This document shows, in pieces, positions 35,860 through 47,262 of a stretch of 64,000 bases of DNA; position 1 is the stretch's first letter; each line of letters begins with the position of its first letter. Both the position numbers and the translations under genes were made by a program. The notes beneath the pieces were generated by a model. It saw only the letters and a program-made list of their open reading frames with translations. It searched no databases and was not told where the DNA came from. Location of the stretch: NCBI GenBank assembly GCA_028293625.1, contig JAQGOL010000042.1, positions 186,001-250,000 on the forward strand. The letters are read 5' to 3'. The stretch is from Chthoniobacteraceae bacterium (lineage in GTDB: Bacteria > Verrucomicrobiota > Verrucomicrobiia > Chthoniobacterales > Chthoniobacteraceae).

Positions 35860-37413
35860 TTAAATGAGGGTAAAACGATCTTCGGCTGGAGACGCTCCGA
35901 CAGCGACACTGACGGCGGCATCATTGGCGGCAAGATGCGTTAAGACATGATAAACCGCCTCCGCGTCGGCATGCACATGGGCGGCAACTTCATCCGCGGT
36001 TTGCGCTTTGGAGCCGCTTTCCGCCAAAGATTGACGCACCAAAAGCTGAAGATCAATGACCGCGGTGGCCGCTTTTTTCCCGGCTTCCACACCGGGCTGA
36101 TGATACGCATTGATGTTAACCAGCGTGGCGTAAAAACCGACCGCACGCTCGTAAAGGGCAATCAGCGCTCCGACATTAAATGGGGTGACTTCAGGAATGC
36201 TCACGGTGATTGAATCGCGACTCCCTTCATACAGTGCAGTCCGGGTGCCGCGTAAAAAACCTTGAAGATAATCGCCTGTGGTCATGCCCGGCTCAACCGC
36301 AATCGAAACACCGGCGCGCGCCTTGCGGACCTCGATGAATGTGAGGAAAAAGTTGGCGACGCCATCGCGGAGTTGCTGGACGTAGGCATGCTGGTCGGTG
36401 GAGCCTTTGTTTCCGTAAACCGCGATGCCTTGGTTCACCTTGGCGCCGGCGAGATCGAGTTCCTTTCCGAGCGATTCCATGACGAGCTGCTGGAGATACT
36501 TGGAAAAAAGAACCAGCCGATCCTTGTAGGGAAGCACCACCATGTCTTTTTCCCCGCGCCCGTTGCCGGCGAAGTGCCACATGAGGGCAAGCATCATTGA
36601 AGGGTTCTTCGTTGTTTGGGTCACGCGCGTCCATTCATCCATTGCAGCCGCCCCGTCCAGAAAAGCTTTCATGTCGAGCCCCTGGAGAGCGAGCGGCACC
36701 AGGCCGACGGCACTCATGACCGAAGTGCGGCCGCCCACCCAATCCCACATCGGAAACCGCCGCAGCCACCCTTCATTGATGGCCACCTTGTCGAGCTCGC
36801 TGCCGGGTCCGGTCACCGCCACGGCGTTGCGCGCAAAATCAAGCCCCAACTTTTTATAACGCGCCTGCGCCTCGAGCATTCCATTGCGGGTTTCCTTGGT
36901 GCCGCCCGATTTGGAAATGACCACGGTAAGCGTGTGTTCCAGCCGGAACTCAAGCGATTCAAGCACCCGATCGATTCCCTGCGGATCGGTATTATCCAAA
37001 TAATGGAGCCGCATCGCATCGTCGCCGCCGCCGAGCGCATCGGAGACAAATTGCGGCCCCAGCGCCGAGCCGCCGATCCCGATTAAAAGCACATCCGTAA
37101 ACCGGCCCGTGCCATGGATCTGCGCGGCAAACTCCAGGATATCGTCCAGCGTTGAAGAAATCTCCGTGGCCAGTTCCGGTGTCGGCGCCAATTTCGGCGC
37201 GCGCAGCCAGTAATGTCCAACCATGCGTTTTTCGTCCGGATTAACGATTTCACCCGCTTCAAGCGCGGCCATTTCTTTAAAGCCGCGTTGAGCAAGCGGT
37301 TCCATCTTGGAAAGAAATGCGTCAGTGAAACGCATCCGGCTCACATCGAGCGAAAAGCCAAGCTGTTCGTTGCGGAGGAAGTAAGTTTGGTACCGGGTCC
37401 AAAGGGAGTTCAT
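35860..37413 (-). CDS. pgi: Glucose-6-phosphate isomerase
   Basis: This 517-residue enzyme interconverts glucose-6-phosphate and fructose-6-phosphate in glycolysis. It shows the phosphosugar-isomerase segments [20 protein letters not shown] (about 107-126), [16 protein letters not shown] and [20 protein letters not shown]. The late [11 protein letters not shown] contains the conserved catalytic-region Gln/Lys. It heads a run with the kinase and NtrC-type regulator; the gap to the kinase start is a single base. A 201-bp divergent region separates it from the PSD1 operon. Confidence 0.93.
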   Translation of the reverse strand: MNSLWTRYQTYFLRNEQLGFSLDVSRMRFTDAFLSKMEPLAQRGFKEMAALEAGEIVNPDEKRMVGHYWLRAPKLAPTPELATEISSTLDDILEFAAQIHGTGRFTDVLLIGIGGSALGPQFVSDALGGGDDAMRLHYLDNTDPQGIDRVLESLEFRLEHTLTVVISKSGGTKETRNGMLEAQARYKKLGLDFARNAVAVTGPGSELDKVAINEGWLRRFPMWDWVGGRTSVMSAVGLVPLALQGLDMKAFLDGAAAMDEWTRVTQTTKNPSMMLALMWHFAGNGRGEKDMVVLPYKDRLVLFSKYLQQLVMESLGKELDLAGAKVNQGIAVYGNKGSTDQHAYVQQLRDGVANFFLTFIEVRKARAGVSIAVEPGMTTGDYLQGFLRGTRTALYEGSRDSITVSIPEVTPFNVGALIALYERAVGFYATLVNINAYHQPGVEAGKKAATAVIDLQLLVRQSLAESGSKAQTADEVAAHVHADAEAVYHVLTHLAANDAAVSVAVGASPAEDRFTLI

Positions 37414-37614
37414 GATTTGTTCAGCGAAGCGGCGCGCGGGGCGAGTGTCGAGTTTGGAGTACGTTGAGCACCGTTTCCTCTTGATAAATCGTCCGATTCG
37501 GTCCCCAACCGCAGCGATTACGCCAAAACGCGAAAGAACTAAGGATTTCTTTGCACAATCATTTTAATAATCTGAAGTCCGCCGCCCTCAACCCACGGCA
37601 TCCCTGTCGCCCTC

Positions 37615-40600
37615 GTGAACCGTTATTTTTTCCTACTCCTCCTTTGCGCCATGCCCGCGTTTGCGGCTGATGCTCCACCCGACTTTAACAAGGAAGTCCG
37701 CCCAATCCTTTCGCAGAACTGTTTCAAGTGCCACGGGCCGGACGACAAATCGCGCAAGGGCAAGCTGCGGCTCGATCTGCGCGAGGCGGCGCTCAAGCCT
37801 GGCAAATCCGGGGAAATCGCTGTCGTGCCCGGCAGGCCGGAGAGCAGTGAAATGCTCACCCGCGTCTTTTCGAGCGACAAAGACGAAGTCATGCCGCCGC
37901 CGGGAGCAAAAAAAACGCTTACCGAGGCCGAAAAAGAGATCCTGAAACGGTGGGTGGCAGCCGGGGCCGAATATGTGCCGCACTGGGCGTTTGTGCCGCC
38001 GCGCCAGGCCGCGCCGCCCGCAGCGCCCGGGTTCCGAATCCAAAATTCGATTGATGCGTTTGTCGGGGCCAAACTGCAAAAGACTGGTCTGAAACAATCT
38101 CCCGCCGCCGATCCCTATACCCTTGTCCGCCGTATTTCGTTGGATCTGATCGGCCTGCCCCCGACCCAGCAGGAAACCGATGCGTTTGTGCAGGCGAGCC
38201 TTCGCGATCCGCAGGCGGCAACCGACGCCTTGGCTGACCGGCTTCTCGCCTCGCCATTTTACGGGGAACGTTGGGCGCGCAAATGGCTCGATCTCGCCCG
38301 TTATGCCGACACCAACGGATATGAAAAAGATCGGCCCCGCTCGATCTGGCCTTACCGCGACTGGGTCATTGGAGCCCTCAATGCCGATATGCCGTTTGAT
38401 CAATTTACCATTGAACAAATCGCCGGCGACATGCTTCCCAATGCGACTCCTTCGCAGATCGTGGCGACTGGTTTTCACCGAAACACGATGCTGAACGAAG
38501 AAGGCGGGATCGATCCTCTCGAATTTCGATTCAACGCCGTGACCGATCGGGTGGCAACGACCGCAAAAACGTGGCTCGGCCTTACAGTCCAGTGCGCTCA
38601 ATGCCATACCCATAAGTACGATCCGATTACGCACCACGAGTATTACCAGCTCATGGCGTTTCTAAATAACGCCGATGAACCCGATTACGAAATTGAACCG
38701 GCCGATCACTTGGCTCGCCGAAACGAGGCGGAAGCGAAAATCGCCCGCATCACCGCCGACCTGCCCAACCGTTTTAAAATCAGCAGCTCCAGCTGGACCG
38801 CCCCGGCAGCGGCAACGGTGCTGGCTGCAAGCGGACAAAAAGCCGAGCCGCTTGCCGATGGATCGTGGCTTTTCCCAGAACAAAGCGCCGAGACCGATAC
38901 TTATACGGTCACGCTCGAGACCGACCTCGCCACGGTCGACTCAATCCGGCTTGAAGCATTGCCGGATCCGAAAATCACGCGTGGCGGCCCTGGCCGCGCT
39001 GAAAGCGGCAATTTTGTCTTAAGCAAAATCAGCATCGTGGCTGCTGCCAAGGGATCTGATTCCCCGCCGCAACCGGTCCGGATCAGCAACGCAACCGCCG
39101 ATTTCTCGCAAGCCAACTACGATGTGAAGGACGCGCTTGATGAGAACCCGCGGAGCGGCTGGGGAGTTGCCGGCCCAGGGAAGAGCGATGTTGCCCGGAG
39201 CGCCATATTCGCCTTTGAAAAGCCTGTCACGTTTGCGGGCGGCACGAGGCTTAGAGTCACCCTTAACCAGGATTATGGACAGCGCCATACGCTGGGCCGA
39301 TTCCGGATCAGCCTCGGCGGCGCCCCGGTGGATGCAAAACAGCCGTCTCGAAGCGAAGCGCTCGAAAAAGCGCTGGCCTCGTGGATCGAGCGCGAATCGA
39401 GCGAAGCCGTCCGATGGAGCCTTCAAAAGCCCATCACGGCCAAGTCCAATCTGCCGCTTCTCACCGTGCTCGACGACGCATCCGTGCTCGCCAGCGGTGA
39501 CCAAACCAAGGCCGATACTTATACCGTGACCTTCCGGCCCGGCTTGCGTGGGATCACGGCATTGCGGCTTGAAGCGCTGCCCGATGCGAGCCTGCCCGCG
39601 CATGGTCCGGGCCGGACTTTCTATGAAGGGCCAAAGGGCGATTTTAATTTGAGCAATTTTTCCGCGAAGCTCGATGGAAAGCCGCTGAAGTTCAGTTCCG
39701 CCTCCCACAGTTTCGCGGCGAAAAACATGCCTGCTTCCGACGCTATCGACGCGAATCTCCAAACGGGCTGGTCAACCGATGGAGCGCAGGGCGAGGCTAA
39801 TTCGGCCGTTTTTAACCTGAGCGAACCGCTCGCCGAAGATGGGGAACTCACCGTCGAACTGCATTTTGAAAGGCATTACGCGGCCAGCCTTGGGCGTTTC
39901 CGCATTGCGTTCACGACCGACTCCCGGCCGATAAAAGCCAAGGCGATTCCGCAAGAGATCCAGGATATCCTGATGGCGGCCGCCCCAGCCCGGACTGAGG
40001 CGCAAAACGCGCGGTTGCGGGCTTATTTCCTCTCGGTCACGCCGGAACTGGCCGAAGCGCAGGCGGAAATAGCCGCGATCAAAAAAGGCCTCGTGGCGGA
40101 TACAAAAACGCTTGTAATGAAGGAGCGCCCGGCATCGAATCCGCGTCCGACATTTGTCCATCAGCGCGGCGAATTTCTTCAGGAAACAGACCTCGTCACG
40201 CCGGGCGTGCTTGCCGTGCTGAATCCCCTGCCCCAAGGCGTGACACCCAACCGCCTAGAATTTGCCCGCTGGCTGGTTTCCAGGGAAAACCCCCTTACTG
40301 CGCGGGTCACCGTCAATCGCCAGTGGGCGGCATTTTTTGGCCGCGGATTGGTGAGAACCGCCGACGACTTTGGTTTTCAGGGCGATGCGCCCAGCGACCC
40401 GGCGCTACTCGACTGGCTGGCGATCGAATTTATCAATCAAGGATGGTCGCTGAAAAAACTCCACAAGCTCATCGTTACCAGCGCCACTTACCAGCAAAGC
40501 TCCCGCGGCACACCCGAGCTTTTTGAGCGCGATCCGGCTAACATTCTCCTTGCACGGGGACCACGGTTCCGCCTCGATGCCGAGATCATCCGCGACAGCA

Positions 40601-41166
40601 TCCTGAGCGCTTCAAGCCTGCTGACTGTGAAGCTGGGCGGGCCGAGTGTTTATCCGCCCCAGCCTCCGGGCGCCCAGGAAACCGCCTACGGTGGCAGCAC
40701 CTGGACTGCGAGCACGGGGCCGGATCGTTACCGGCGCGGGCTTTATACTTTTGCCAAACGTTCCGCGCCGTATGCGATGTCGAGCAATTTTGACGCGCCA
40801 AACGGGGATGTCTGCATTGCCCAACGCGAAGTCTCTAACACACCGCTCCAGGCGCTCGCGATGCTGAACGACACGGTGATTATTGAAGCAGCCCAGGCGC
40901 TCGGCTCCGTGATTGCCGCGCTGCCGTGCGGTGACGAGGCAAAGATTGAGACGCTCGTGCGCCGTTGCCTTACCCGTCCTCCGAGTATGGAGGAAAAAAC
41001 CATGCTGCTCGGTTTTTATAACGATCAGAAAAAGCGGTGTCTCAATAAGGAACTCGATCCGGCGTTGCTCGCTGGAAAAGGCGAGGGCGATGTGAACGAT
41101 CGCGCCGCCTGGACCGCTGTCGCGCGTGCCGTATTCAACCTCGATGAAGCGCTCACAAAGAGCTGA
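37615..41166 (+). CDS. PSD1-type cytochrome protein (DUF1549/DUF1553) with two inserted beta-sandwich copies
   Basis: This 1183-residue protein starts at a GTG and has a signal peptide (about 1-18). A planctomycete cytochrome domain follows with NCFKCHGPD (CXXCH at 36-40). DUF1549 comes next (about 145-370) with a second heme-type motif QCAQCHTHKYDPI near 327-331. Two related beta-rich modules of about 160 residues follow (about 395-575 and 618-775). Each has a DTYTVT opening, an IRLEALPD or LRLEALPD strand and an ending of the GRFRI type. DUF1553 closes the protein (about 860-1150; PLTARVTVNRQWAAFFGRGL). Export and heme binding are inferred; the substrate is unknown. It is the first gene of a four-gene operon. 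Confidence 0.9.
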   Translation: MNRYFFLLLLCAMPAFAADAPPDFNKEVRPILSQNCFKCHGPDDKSRKGKLRLDLREAALKPGKSGEIAVVPGRPESSEMLTRVFSSDKDEVMPPPGAKKTLTEAEKEILKRWVAAGAEYVPHWAFVPPRQAAPPAAPGFRIQNSIDAFVGAKLQKTGLKQSPAADPYTLVRRISLDLIGLPPTQQETDAFVQASLRDPQAATDALADRLLASPFYGERWARKWLDLARYADTNGYEKDRPRSIWPYRDWVIGALNADMPFDQFTIEQIAGDMLPNATPSQIVATGFHRNTMLNEEGGIDPLEFRFNAVTDRVATTAKTWLGLTVQCAQCHTHKYDPITHHEYYQLMAFLNNADEPDYEIEPADHLARRNEAEAKIARITADLPNRFKISSSSWTAPAAATVLAASGQKAEPLADGSWLFPEQSAETDTYTVTLETDLATVDSIRLEALPDPKITRGGPGRAESGNFVLSKISIVAAAKGSDSPPQPVRISNATADFSQANYDVKDALDENPRSGWGVAGPGKSDVARSAIFAFEKPVTFAGGTRLRVTLNQDYGQRHTLGRFRISLGGAPVDAKQPSRSEALEKALASWIERESSEAVRWSLQKPITAKSNLPLLTVLDDASVLASGDQTKADTYTVTFRPGLRGITALRLEALPDASLPAHGPGRTFYEGPKGDFNLSNFSAKLDGKPLKFSSASHSFAAKNMPASDAIDANLQTGWSTDGAQGEANSAVFNLSEPLAEDGELTVELHFERHYAASLGRFRIAFTTDSRPIKAKAIPQEIQDILMAAAPARTEAQNARLRAYFLSVTPELAEAQAEIAAIKKGLVADTKTLVMKERPASNPRPTFVHQRGEFLQETDLVTPGVLAVLNPLPQGVTPNRLEFARWLVSRENPLTARVTVNRQWAAFFGRGLVRTADDFGFQGDAPSDPALLDWLAIEFINQGWSLKKLHKLIVTSATYQQSSRGTPELFERDPANILLARGPRFRLDAEIIRDSILSASSLLTVKLGGPSVYPPQPPGAQETAYGGSTWTASTGPDRYRRGLYTFAKRSAPYAMSSNFDAPNGDVCIAQREVSNTPLQALAMLNDTVIIEAAQALGSVIAALPCGDEAKIETLVRRCLTRPPSMEEKTMLLGFYNDQKKRCLNKELDPALLAGKGEGDVNDRAAWTAVARAVFNLDEALTKS

Positions 41167-41183
41167 ACCCAAAGATCTTGCCC

Positions 41184-42620
41184 ATGACTCCCCGCTCTTA
41201 CCTCGAACAGGTTACCCGCCGGCATTTCTTCCGTGAATGCGGTGTCGGTGTTGGAAAAATCGCCCTTGCCTCGCTTTTAACCGATTCGTTTTCGCCATTT
41301 TCAGCGCGGGCGGCGGTGATTGATCCGCTGGCGCCAAAACAGCCGCATTTCCCGCCCAAGGCAAAGCGGGTGATTCATCTTTTCATGGCGGGCGCGCCGT
41401 CGCAGCTCGACCTCTTTGATTACAAACCGGAGCTGGCGAAACTGCAGGGCAAACCGTTGCCGCCTTCCGTGATCGGCGGACAGCGTTACGCATTTATCCG
41501 TCCCGACGCCGCAGTTTTGGGGCCGCAATTCAAATTTAACAAGCACGGCCAAAGCGGTGCGGAACTCTCTGAGATGCTGCCCAACCTGGCCCGGATTGCC
41601 GATGACATCTGCCTGATCAAATCGTGCAATACCGATCAGTTTAACCACGCGCCGGCTCAGATTTTTTTCAACACCGGCTTCCAGCAACCGGGCCGCCCGA
41701 GCATTGGATCGTGGGCGCTTTATGGGCTTGGCGCGGAAACCCAGGAGTTGCCGGCGTTTGTGGTGATGAGCACCGGGGCGGGGATCAGCGGCGGTTCGGC
41801 ATGTTGGTCGAGCGGGTTTCTTCCAACCCTCTACACCGGGGTCCGCTTCCGGAACCAGGGCGATCCAATTCTTGATGTCTCGAGCCCGGCCGGGATTGAT
41901 CAAAAGCTGCAGCGCGATTCACTTGATCTGGTTGGCGAAATGAACCGCCGCCGCATGGCGTCCGATGGCGATCCGGAAATCGCCACCCGCATTTCCCAAT
42001 ATGAAATGGCCTTTAAACTCCAGACGTCCGCCCCGGAACTGATGGATTTTAAAAGTGAAAGCAAAGAAACCCTGGAGCTTTACGGATGCGATCCTGACAA
42101 ACCGTCGTTTGCGCGCGCCTGCCTGCTCGCGCGCCGGATGATCGAACGCGGCGTGCGTTTTGTGAATATCTACCACGAAGGCTGGGATGCGCATTCGGAT
42201 GTCTCGGGCAACCTGAAGAAAAACTGCGGGGAAACCGACCGGGCCTCAGCCGCCTTGGTGCAGGATCTCAAGCAGCGCGGCCTGCTCGATGATACGCTCG
42301 TGATCTGGGGCGGCGAATTCGGGCGGACGCCAATGGTGGAAACCAACCCGGTGCTCGGCCGCAGCATGGGGCGCGATCATCATCCGCAAGCCTTCACGAT
42401 GTGGATGGCGGGTGGCGGACTCAAAGGCGGCGTCAGCTACGGCGCGACCGACGACCTTGGGTTTCACGTCGTTGATAACCCGGTCCACGTGCATGATGTG
42501 CAGGCCACCATTCTCCATCTGCTCGGGTTTGATCACGAAAAGCTCACTTTTCAAAGCCAGGGCCGCGATTTCCGTCTGACTGATGTGCACGGGAAAGTGA
42601 TCAAAGCACTGCTTGCATAG
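41184..42620 (+). CDS. DUF1501 family Tat-exported protein
   Basis: This 478-residue protein from the ATG at 41184 (an upstream TTG at 41178 adds two residues) has a twin-arginine signal VTRRHFFRECGVGVGK near residues 11-26. Landmarks are [50 protein letters not shown] and GATDDLGFHVVDNPVHVHD. The last two are the conserved C-terminal His-rich signature of the family. It belongs to a different subgroup from the pair at the left end, which have GRDHWP instead of GRDHHP. It lies 17 bp after the PSD1 gene and 3 bp before the next. Confidence 0.92.
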   Translation: MTPRSYLEQVTRRHFFRECGVGVGKIALASLLTDSFSPFSARAAVIDPLAPKQPHFPPKAKRVIHLFMAGAPSQLDLFDYKPELAKLQGKPLPPSVIGGQRYAFIRPDAAVLGPQFKFNKHGQSGAELSEMLPNLARIADDICLIKSCNTDQFNHAPAQIFFNTGFQQPGRPSIGSWALYGLGAETQELPAFVVMSTGAGISGGSACWSSGFLPTLYTGVRFRNQGDPILDVSSPAGIDQKLQRDSLDLVGEMNRRRMASDGDPEIATRISQYEMAFKLQTSAPELMDFKSESKETLELYGCDPDKPSFARACLLARRMIERGVRFVNIYHEGWDAHSDVSGNLKKNCGETDRASAALVQDLKQRGLLDDTLVIWGGEFGRTPMVETNPVLGRSMGRDHHPQAFTMWMAGGGLKGGVSYGATDDLGFHVVDNPVHVHDVQATILHLLGFDHEKLTFQSQGRDFRLTDVHGKVIKALLA

Positions 42621-42623
42621 ACC

Positions 42624-45600
42624 ATGAGCACTTTGTCGCGCCCGCCTTTCACTGTTGCGGCTTTTCTGTTCCTGACGATGGCCGCTTACGCGGAGGGAAC
42701 CATCGAGTTCAACCGCGATATCCGGCCGATTCTTTCGGAAAACTGTTTTCAATGTCACGGGCCCGATAAGAACAAGAGGAAAGCCAAACTGCGGCTCGAC
42801 GTGCGCGAGGATGCGCTTAAACCGGCTGAGTCCGGCGAGATTGCCATTGTCCCGAAAGTGATTTCCAAAAGCGCTTTGATCGACCGGATCGTTTCCACCG
42901 ATGAAGACGAGCAAATGCCGCCGGCGGAATCCCATAAAAAACTGACGGGCGCGCAGAAGGAAAAACTCAGGCTCTGGATAGCTGAAGGGGCCGATTACCA
43001 GGCGCCGTGGGCGTTTATCGCCCCAAAACGAATCCCTGCTCCTGGCATTCGCGGGATCGGTTGGGCGAGAAATCAAATTGATCAGTTTATCGCGCAGGAA
43101 TTGGAAACGCGCCGTCTTGGACATTCACCCGAAGCTCCCAAAGAGCTTCTACTGCGCCGGGTAAGTTTCGCCCTGACGGGATTGCCCCCTTCAATTTCCC
43201 AGATGGACCGGTTTTCCGCCGATACCGCCCCCGATGCGTATGAAAAGGAGATCGATCGGCTCCTGGCCACTCCACAATTTGGCGAGCACATGGCGGTCTA
43301 CTGGCTCGACGCCGCCCGGTACGGCGACACACATGGGCTGCATCTTGATAACGAACGTTCGATGTGGCCCTACCGCGACTGGGTCGTGCGCGCTTTTAAC
43401 GAGAACCTCCCTTTTGATCAATTCACCCTCTGGCAACTCGCCGGCGACCTAATCCCCAACGCTACTCGCGACCAAAAAATCGCGTCCGGATTCAACCGCT
43501 GCAATGTCACGTCCGGGGAAGGTGGTTCAATCAACGAGGAATTGCTTTTCCGTTATGCCCTCGATCGCACCGAGACCGCAGTCAACACATGGATGGGGCT
43601 CACCGCCGGCTGCGCCGTCTGCCATGATCACAAGTTCGATCCGATCACGCAGAAAGATTTTTATTCGCTTTTTGCTTTCTTCAATTCCGCCGCCGATCCG
43701 GCCATGGACGGGAATGAAAAGTTCACGCCGCCGGTGCTTAAACTCCCCTCGCCCGCCCAGGAAAACCAGCTTCGCGAGTGGACGGAAAAAATCGCCGCCG
43801 CGCGGGCCGGAATCAAAGCCGAGCTGGCCAGGATTGAATACGTCGATCCCGCGGCGCTTGACCCGATTCCTCCGATTTCTCAAGTGGAGGAGATCTGGCT
43901 TGAGGATGATTTCCCGGCGGACGCAAAACCGGCGAGCGCAGCGACGTGGGCGACAGACCGGGTGCAAAGTGGCAAACGCGCTATTAAACAGACCGGGCAA
44001 GGCATTACACAGAATTACTTCGAAGGGGCGGAAAAGCCGTTCCCGGCACCCTCAAACGGGAAAATATTCGCGTATGTCTGGCTCGATCCGGCCGATCCGC
44101 CAAAGGCCATTATGTTGCAATGGCACGGGGACGGGAATTGGAATTGGCGGGCAAACTGGGGCGATAAAGACGCGATCACTTTTGGACAGGCCGGCACGCC
44201 TGCGAAACTGCAAATCGGCGAACTGCCGAAGCCTGGAGAATGGGTGCGGCTGGAAGTCTCCGTGGAAGATCTTAAGCTCAAGCCGGGCGCGAAGTTTGAT
44301 GGGCTCGCTTTTACCCAATTCGGCGGCACGGTTTATTGGGATCACTCCGGAGCGGCGTATGAAGTGAATCCGGCGGCGGATCCTGAGCGTTCGCAGATTG
44401 CCTGGGAAAAACGAAATGAAGGGCATGATCCGGGCGAAAAGGTGCCCAAGGCAATTCGAGATATCTTCCTCGCGAACAAGGAACGTACGGCCGAGCACAA
44501 ACAAACGCTGCGCGACTATTTTTTAAGCGAGGTTTTTGCCGGAAACCGCGAACGCTTTAACCTGCTCCAAACAGGCGTTAAAAAGCTCGAAGACGAAAAG
44601 AAGGCCTTTGAGGCGGGGATCCCTGCCACGCTGGTCATGGCCGATATTGAGCAGAAGCGCGAGGCGCACATCATGTTGCGCGGCCAGTACGATAAGCCGG
44701 GAGAGAAAGTGGAGCCTGCCGTGCCGGCAATCTTTGGCAAACTGCCGGTTACCGGACGAGCCACCCGGCTTGATCTGGCAAACTGGCTGATTGCGCCGGA
44801 GAACCCGCTTGCTTCGCGCGTGATCGTCAACCGGCTTTGGCAGCAGATTTTCGGCAATGGCCTGGTGCGGACGGCGGGCGATTTTGGCGCGCAAGGAGAA
44901 ACCCCCTCGCATCCCGAATTGCTCGACTGGCTTGCTGTCGAGCTCCGGGAAAGCGGCTGGGATATCAAACATCTCATCAGGTTGATGCTCACAAGCGCCA
45001 CATTCCGGCAGGATTCGCGCATGACGCCCGCACTTCTTGAAGCCGATCCTGAAAACCGGTTTCTGGCGCGCGGTCCGCGTTTTCGTCTCGATGCCGAGGA
45101 ACTGCGCGACAATGCGCTCGCGGTTGGCGGCCTTCTCGATCTGACGTTGGGCGGCGTCCCGGTGCGGCCATACCAGCCGGAGAATATTTGGGAACCGCTC
45201 GGCTTTGTCGGTTCAAACACACGCGAATACAAACAGGATCATGGCCAGGCGCTTTACCGGCGCAGTCTTTACACGTTTTGGAAACGCAACGCGCCCGCGC
45301 CTTTCCTCACCACTTTTGATGCGCCGTCGCGCGACAGTTCGTGCATCCGGCGTGAACGCAGCGACACGCCGCTTCAGGCGTTGCTCCTGATGAATGACGT
45401 GCAGCATTTTGAAGCCGCCCGTGCCCTGGGCCAGCGCATGCTTCTTGAAGGCGGCACCACTGCGAACGAACGCATTAGCTACGGGTTCCGGCTGGCGACC
45501 ACGCGGCGGCCGGCCGAATCCGAGCAAACTGTGTTGAAAGAAACGTTCGAGAAAGAACTCGAACATTTTGCCGCCAACCTGCCTGCGGCCCAACAAGCCG

Positions 45601-45713
45601 TTACCTTTGGCGAGTCCAAACCCAAACCGGACCTTAACCCGGCTGAGCTCGCCGCATATACCATGGTGGCCAATGTGCTTCTGAACATGGATGAAACGTT
45701 AACCGAAAACTGA
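42624..45713 (+). CDS. PSD1-type cytochrome protein (DUF1549/DUF1553) with jelly-roll-like insert
   Basis: This 1029-residue protein has a signal peptide (about 1-23), a cytochrome motif NCFQCHGPD (CXXCH at 41-45) and DUF1549 with [12 protein letters not shown] at about 329-340. DUF1553 follows in the C-terminal part ([20 protein letters not shown] near 735). Between them, at about 425-590, is a beta-rich insert with [17 protein letters not shown] and [17 protein letters not shown], which looks like a concanavalin/LamG-type carbohydrate-binding fold. This insert differs from the paired beta-sandwiches of the paralogue two genes upstream. Heme-dependent periplasmic function is inferred; the reaction is unknown. 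Confidence 0.9.
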   Translation: MSTLSRPPFTVAAFLFLTMAAYAEGTIEFNRDIRPILSENCFQCHGPDKNKRKAKLRLDVREDALKPAESGEIAIVPKVISKSALIDRIVSTDEDEQMPPAESHKKLTGAQKEKLRLWIAEGADYQAPWAFIAPKRIPAPGIRGIGWARNQIDQFIAQELETRRLGHSPEAPKELLLRRVSFALTGLPPSISQMDRFSADTAPDAYEKEIDRLLATPQFGEHMAVYWLDAARYGDTHGLHLDNERSMWPYRDWVVRAFNENLPFDQFTLWQLAGDLIPNATRDQKIASGFNRCNVTSGEGGSINEELLFRYALDRTETAVNTWMGLTAGCAVCHDHKFDPITQKDFYSLFAFFNSAADPAMDGNEKFTPPVLKLPSPAQENQLREWTEKIAAARAGIKAELARIEYVDPAALDPIPPISQVEEIWLEDDFPADAKPASAATWATDRVQSGKRAIKQTGQGITQNYFEGAEKPFPAPSNGKIFAYVWLDPADPPKAIMLQWHGDGNWNWRANWGDKDAITFGQAGTPAKLQIGELPKPGEWVRLEVSVEDLKLKPGAKFDGLAFTQFGGTVYWDHSGAAYEVNPAADPERSQIAWEKRNEGHDPGEKVPKAIRDIFLANKERTAEHKQTLRDYFLSEVFAGNRERFNLLQTGVKKLEDEKKAFEAGIPATLVMADIEQKREAHIMLRGQYDKPGEKVEPAVPAIFGKLPVTGRATRLDLANWLIAPENPLASRVIVNRLWQQIFGNGLVRTAGDFGAQGETPSHPELLDWLAVELRESGWDIKHLIRLMLTSATFRQDSRMTPALLEADPENRFLARGPRFRLDAEELRDNALAVGGLLDLTLGGVPVRPYQPENIWEPLGFVGSNTREYKQDHGQALYRRSLYTFWKRNAPAPFLTTFDAPSRDSSCIRRERSDTPLQALLLMNDVQHFEAARALGQRMLLEGGTTANERISYGFRLATTRRPAESEQTVLKETFEKELEHFAANLPAAQQAVTFGESKPKPDLNPAELAAYTMVANVLLNMDETLTEN

Positions 45714-45747
45714 TCCCCAAAAGGCTCGCACATTCCCTCCAGAACTT

Positions 45748-47220
45748 ATGCAACCCTTGCACGACTTCGCGGCACTCCAGTCCAGACGCGCTTTTTTGTC
45801 CAATACGGGACTCGGCGTTGGAGCCATCGCGCTCAATTGCCTGATCGGCGGGCGGCAGGCGGCGGCTGCGGCTCAAAATTACGGCTCTGCCGTGCATCCG
45901 TCGCTCCCCGGCCTGCCGCATTTCCCGGCCAGCGCCAAGCGGATCATTTACCTGCACATGAACGGGGCTCCGTCGCAGCTCGATCTGTTTGATTACAAAC
46001 CGAATCTGGGCGGCTATTTTGACAAAAACCTGCCCGAGTCGGTGCGCATGGGACAACGGATCACGACGATGACCTCCGGTCAGACGCGGCTGCCGGTGGC
46101 GCCGTCGATGTTCAAGTTTTCCCAGCACGGCCGCAGCGGGATCTGGATCAGCGAACTGCTTCCGCACACCGCCTCCGTCGTTGATGAAATCACGCTGCTA
46201 AAAACGGTGCACACGGAGGCGATCAATCATGATCCGGCCTGCACTTTTTTGATGACCGGCAATGAGCTGCCAGGAAAGGCCAGCCTTGGTTCGTGGCTGA
46301 GCTACGGACTCGGCAGCGAGAACGAAAATCTGCCCGCCTTTGTGGTGCTGACGCCGAGCTGGTCCTCCAAGGCCAACGCACAGGCTCTTTTTACGCGCAT
46401 GTGGAACAGCGGTTTCCTGCCCACCCGCTTTAACGGGGTGCCGCTGCGTTCCGGAGCCGATCCGGTGCTTTTTATTAAGGATCCACCCGGCGTTGACCGC
46501 GATATGCGCCGCACAATGCTCGATGCGCTAAACAAGCTTAATCAGAACGCTTCCGAACGATTCGGCGACCCGGAAACCCAGACGCGCATCGCCCAATACG
46601 AAATGGCGTTTCGAATGCAAGCCAGCGTGCCCGAATTGGCTGATATTTCAGGCGAATCAAATGAGACCATTGAAATGTACGGACCCGATGCACGCAAGCC
46701 GGGCACTTTTGCCGCGAGCGCGCTGCTTGCCAGGCGCCTGGTGGAACGCGGGGTGCGTGTCGTTAAAATCCTGCATCGCGGCTGGGATCAACATAGCAAT
46801 CTCCCGAGCGAACTGCGTGCTCAATGCCTCGATGTCGATCAGGCTTGTGCCGCTCTCATCAAAGATCTCAAGCAGCGCGACCTGTTAAAAGAGACACTCG
46901 TTGTCTGGGGCGGTGAATTTGGTCGCACGGTGTATAGCCAGGGAACACTCACTGCCACCGACTACGGACGCGACCATCATCCCCGCAATTTCTGCATGTG
47001 GATGGCGGGCGGTGGCATTAAAGCCGGCACCGTTTTCGGCGAGACCGACGATTTCTCCTACAACCCCATTGTCGATCCGGTCCACTTGCGGGACCTCAAT
47101 GCCACCATCCTGCGCTGCATGGGGATCGACCATAAGCAACTTGCCTTCAAGTCCCAGGGACTCGACCAAAAGCTCACCGGCGTGCAGGATGCCGAAGTGA
47201 TAAAGGGCATTCTCGGCTAA
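45748..47220 (+). CDS. DUF1501 family Tat-exported protein
   Basis: This 490-residue protein has an N-terminal twin-arginine signal ([16 protein letters not shown], about 11-26). Family landmarks are [49 protein letters not shown] and [19 protein letters not shown]. It is most similar to the DUF1501 protein two genes upstream, so the PSD1-DUF1501 module has been duplicated as a unit. It ends the operon, just before a hairpin with T-runs on both sides. Confidence 0.92.
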   Translation: MQPLHDFAALQSRRAFLSNTGLGVGAIALNCLIGGRQAAAAAQNYGSAVHPSLPGLPHFPASAKRIIYLHMNGAPSQLDLFDYKPNLGGYFDKNLPESVRMGQRITTMTSGQTRLPVAPSMFKFSQHGRSGIWISELLPHTASVVDEITLLKTVHTEAINHDPACTFLMTGNELPGKASLGSWLSYGLGSENENLPAFVVLTPSWSSKANAQALFTRMWNSGFLPTRFNGVPLRSGADPVLFIKDPPGVDRDMRRTMLDALNKLNQNASERFGDPETQTRIAQYEMAFRMQASVPELADISGESNETIEMYGPDARKPGTFAASALLARRLVERGVRVVKILHRGWDQHSNLPSELRAQCLDVDQACAALIKDLKQRDLLKETLVVWGGEFGRTVYSQGTLTATDYGRDHHPRNFCMWMAGGGIKAGTVFGETDDFSYNPIVDPVHLRDLNATILRCMGIDHKQLAFKSQGLDQKLTGVQDAEVIKGILG

Positions 47221-47232
47221 AGGGCTGGCACC

Positions 47233-47262
47233 AAAAAAAAACCCGGAGTTGATACCCCGGGT
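47233..47262 (-). terminator. Intrinsic terminator between convergent operons
   Basis: Read on the minus strand directly after the sigma factor stop, the 6-bp stem ACCCGG/CCGGGT (47241-47246 with 47257-47262) is followed by a nine-T run. This is a textbook intrinsic terminator for the sigma gene. Read on the plus strand the same stem is followed after 8 nt by six Ts (47271-47276), so it may also end the PSD1-DUF1501 operon. Confidence 0.8.
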
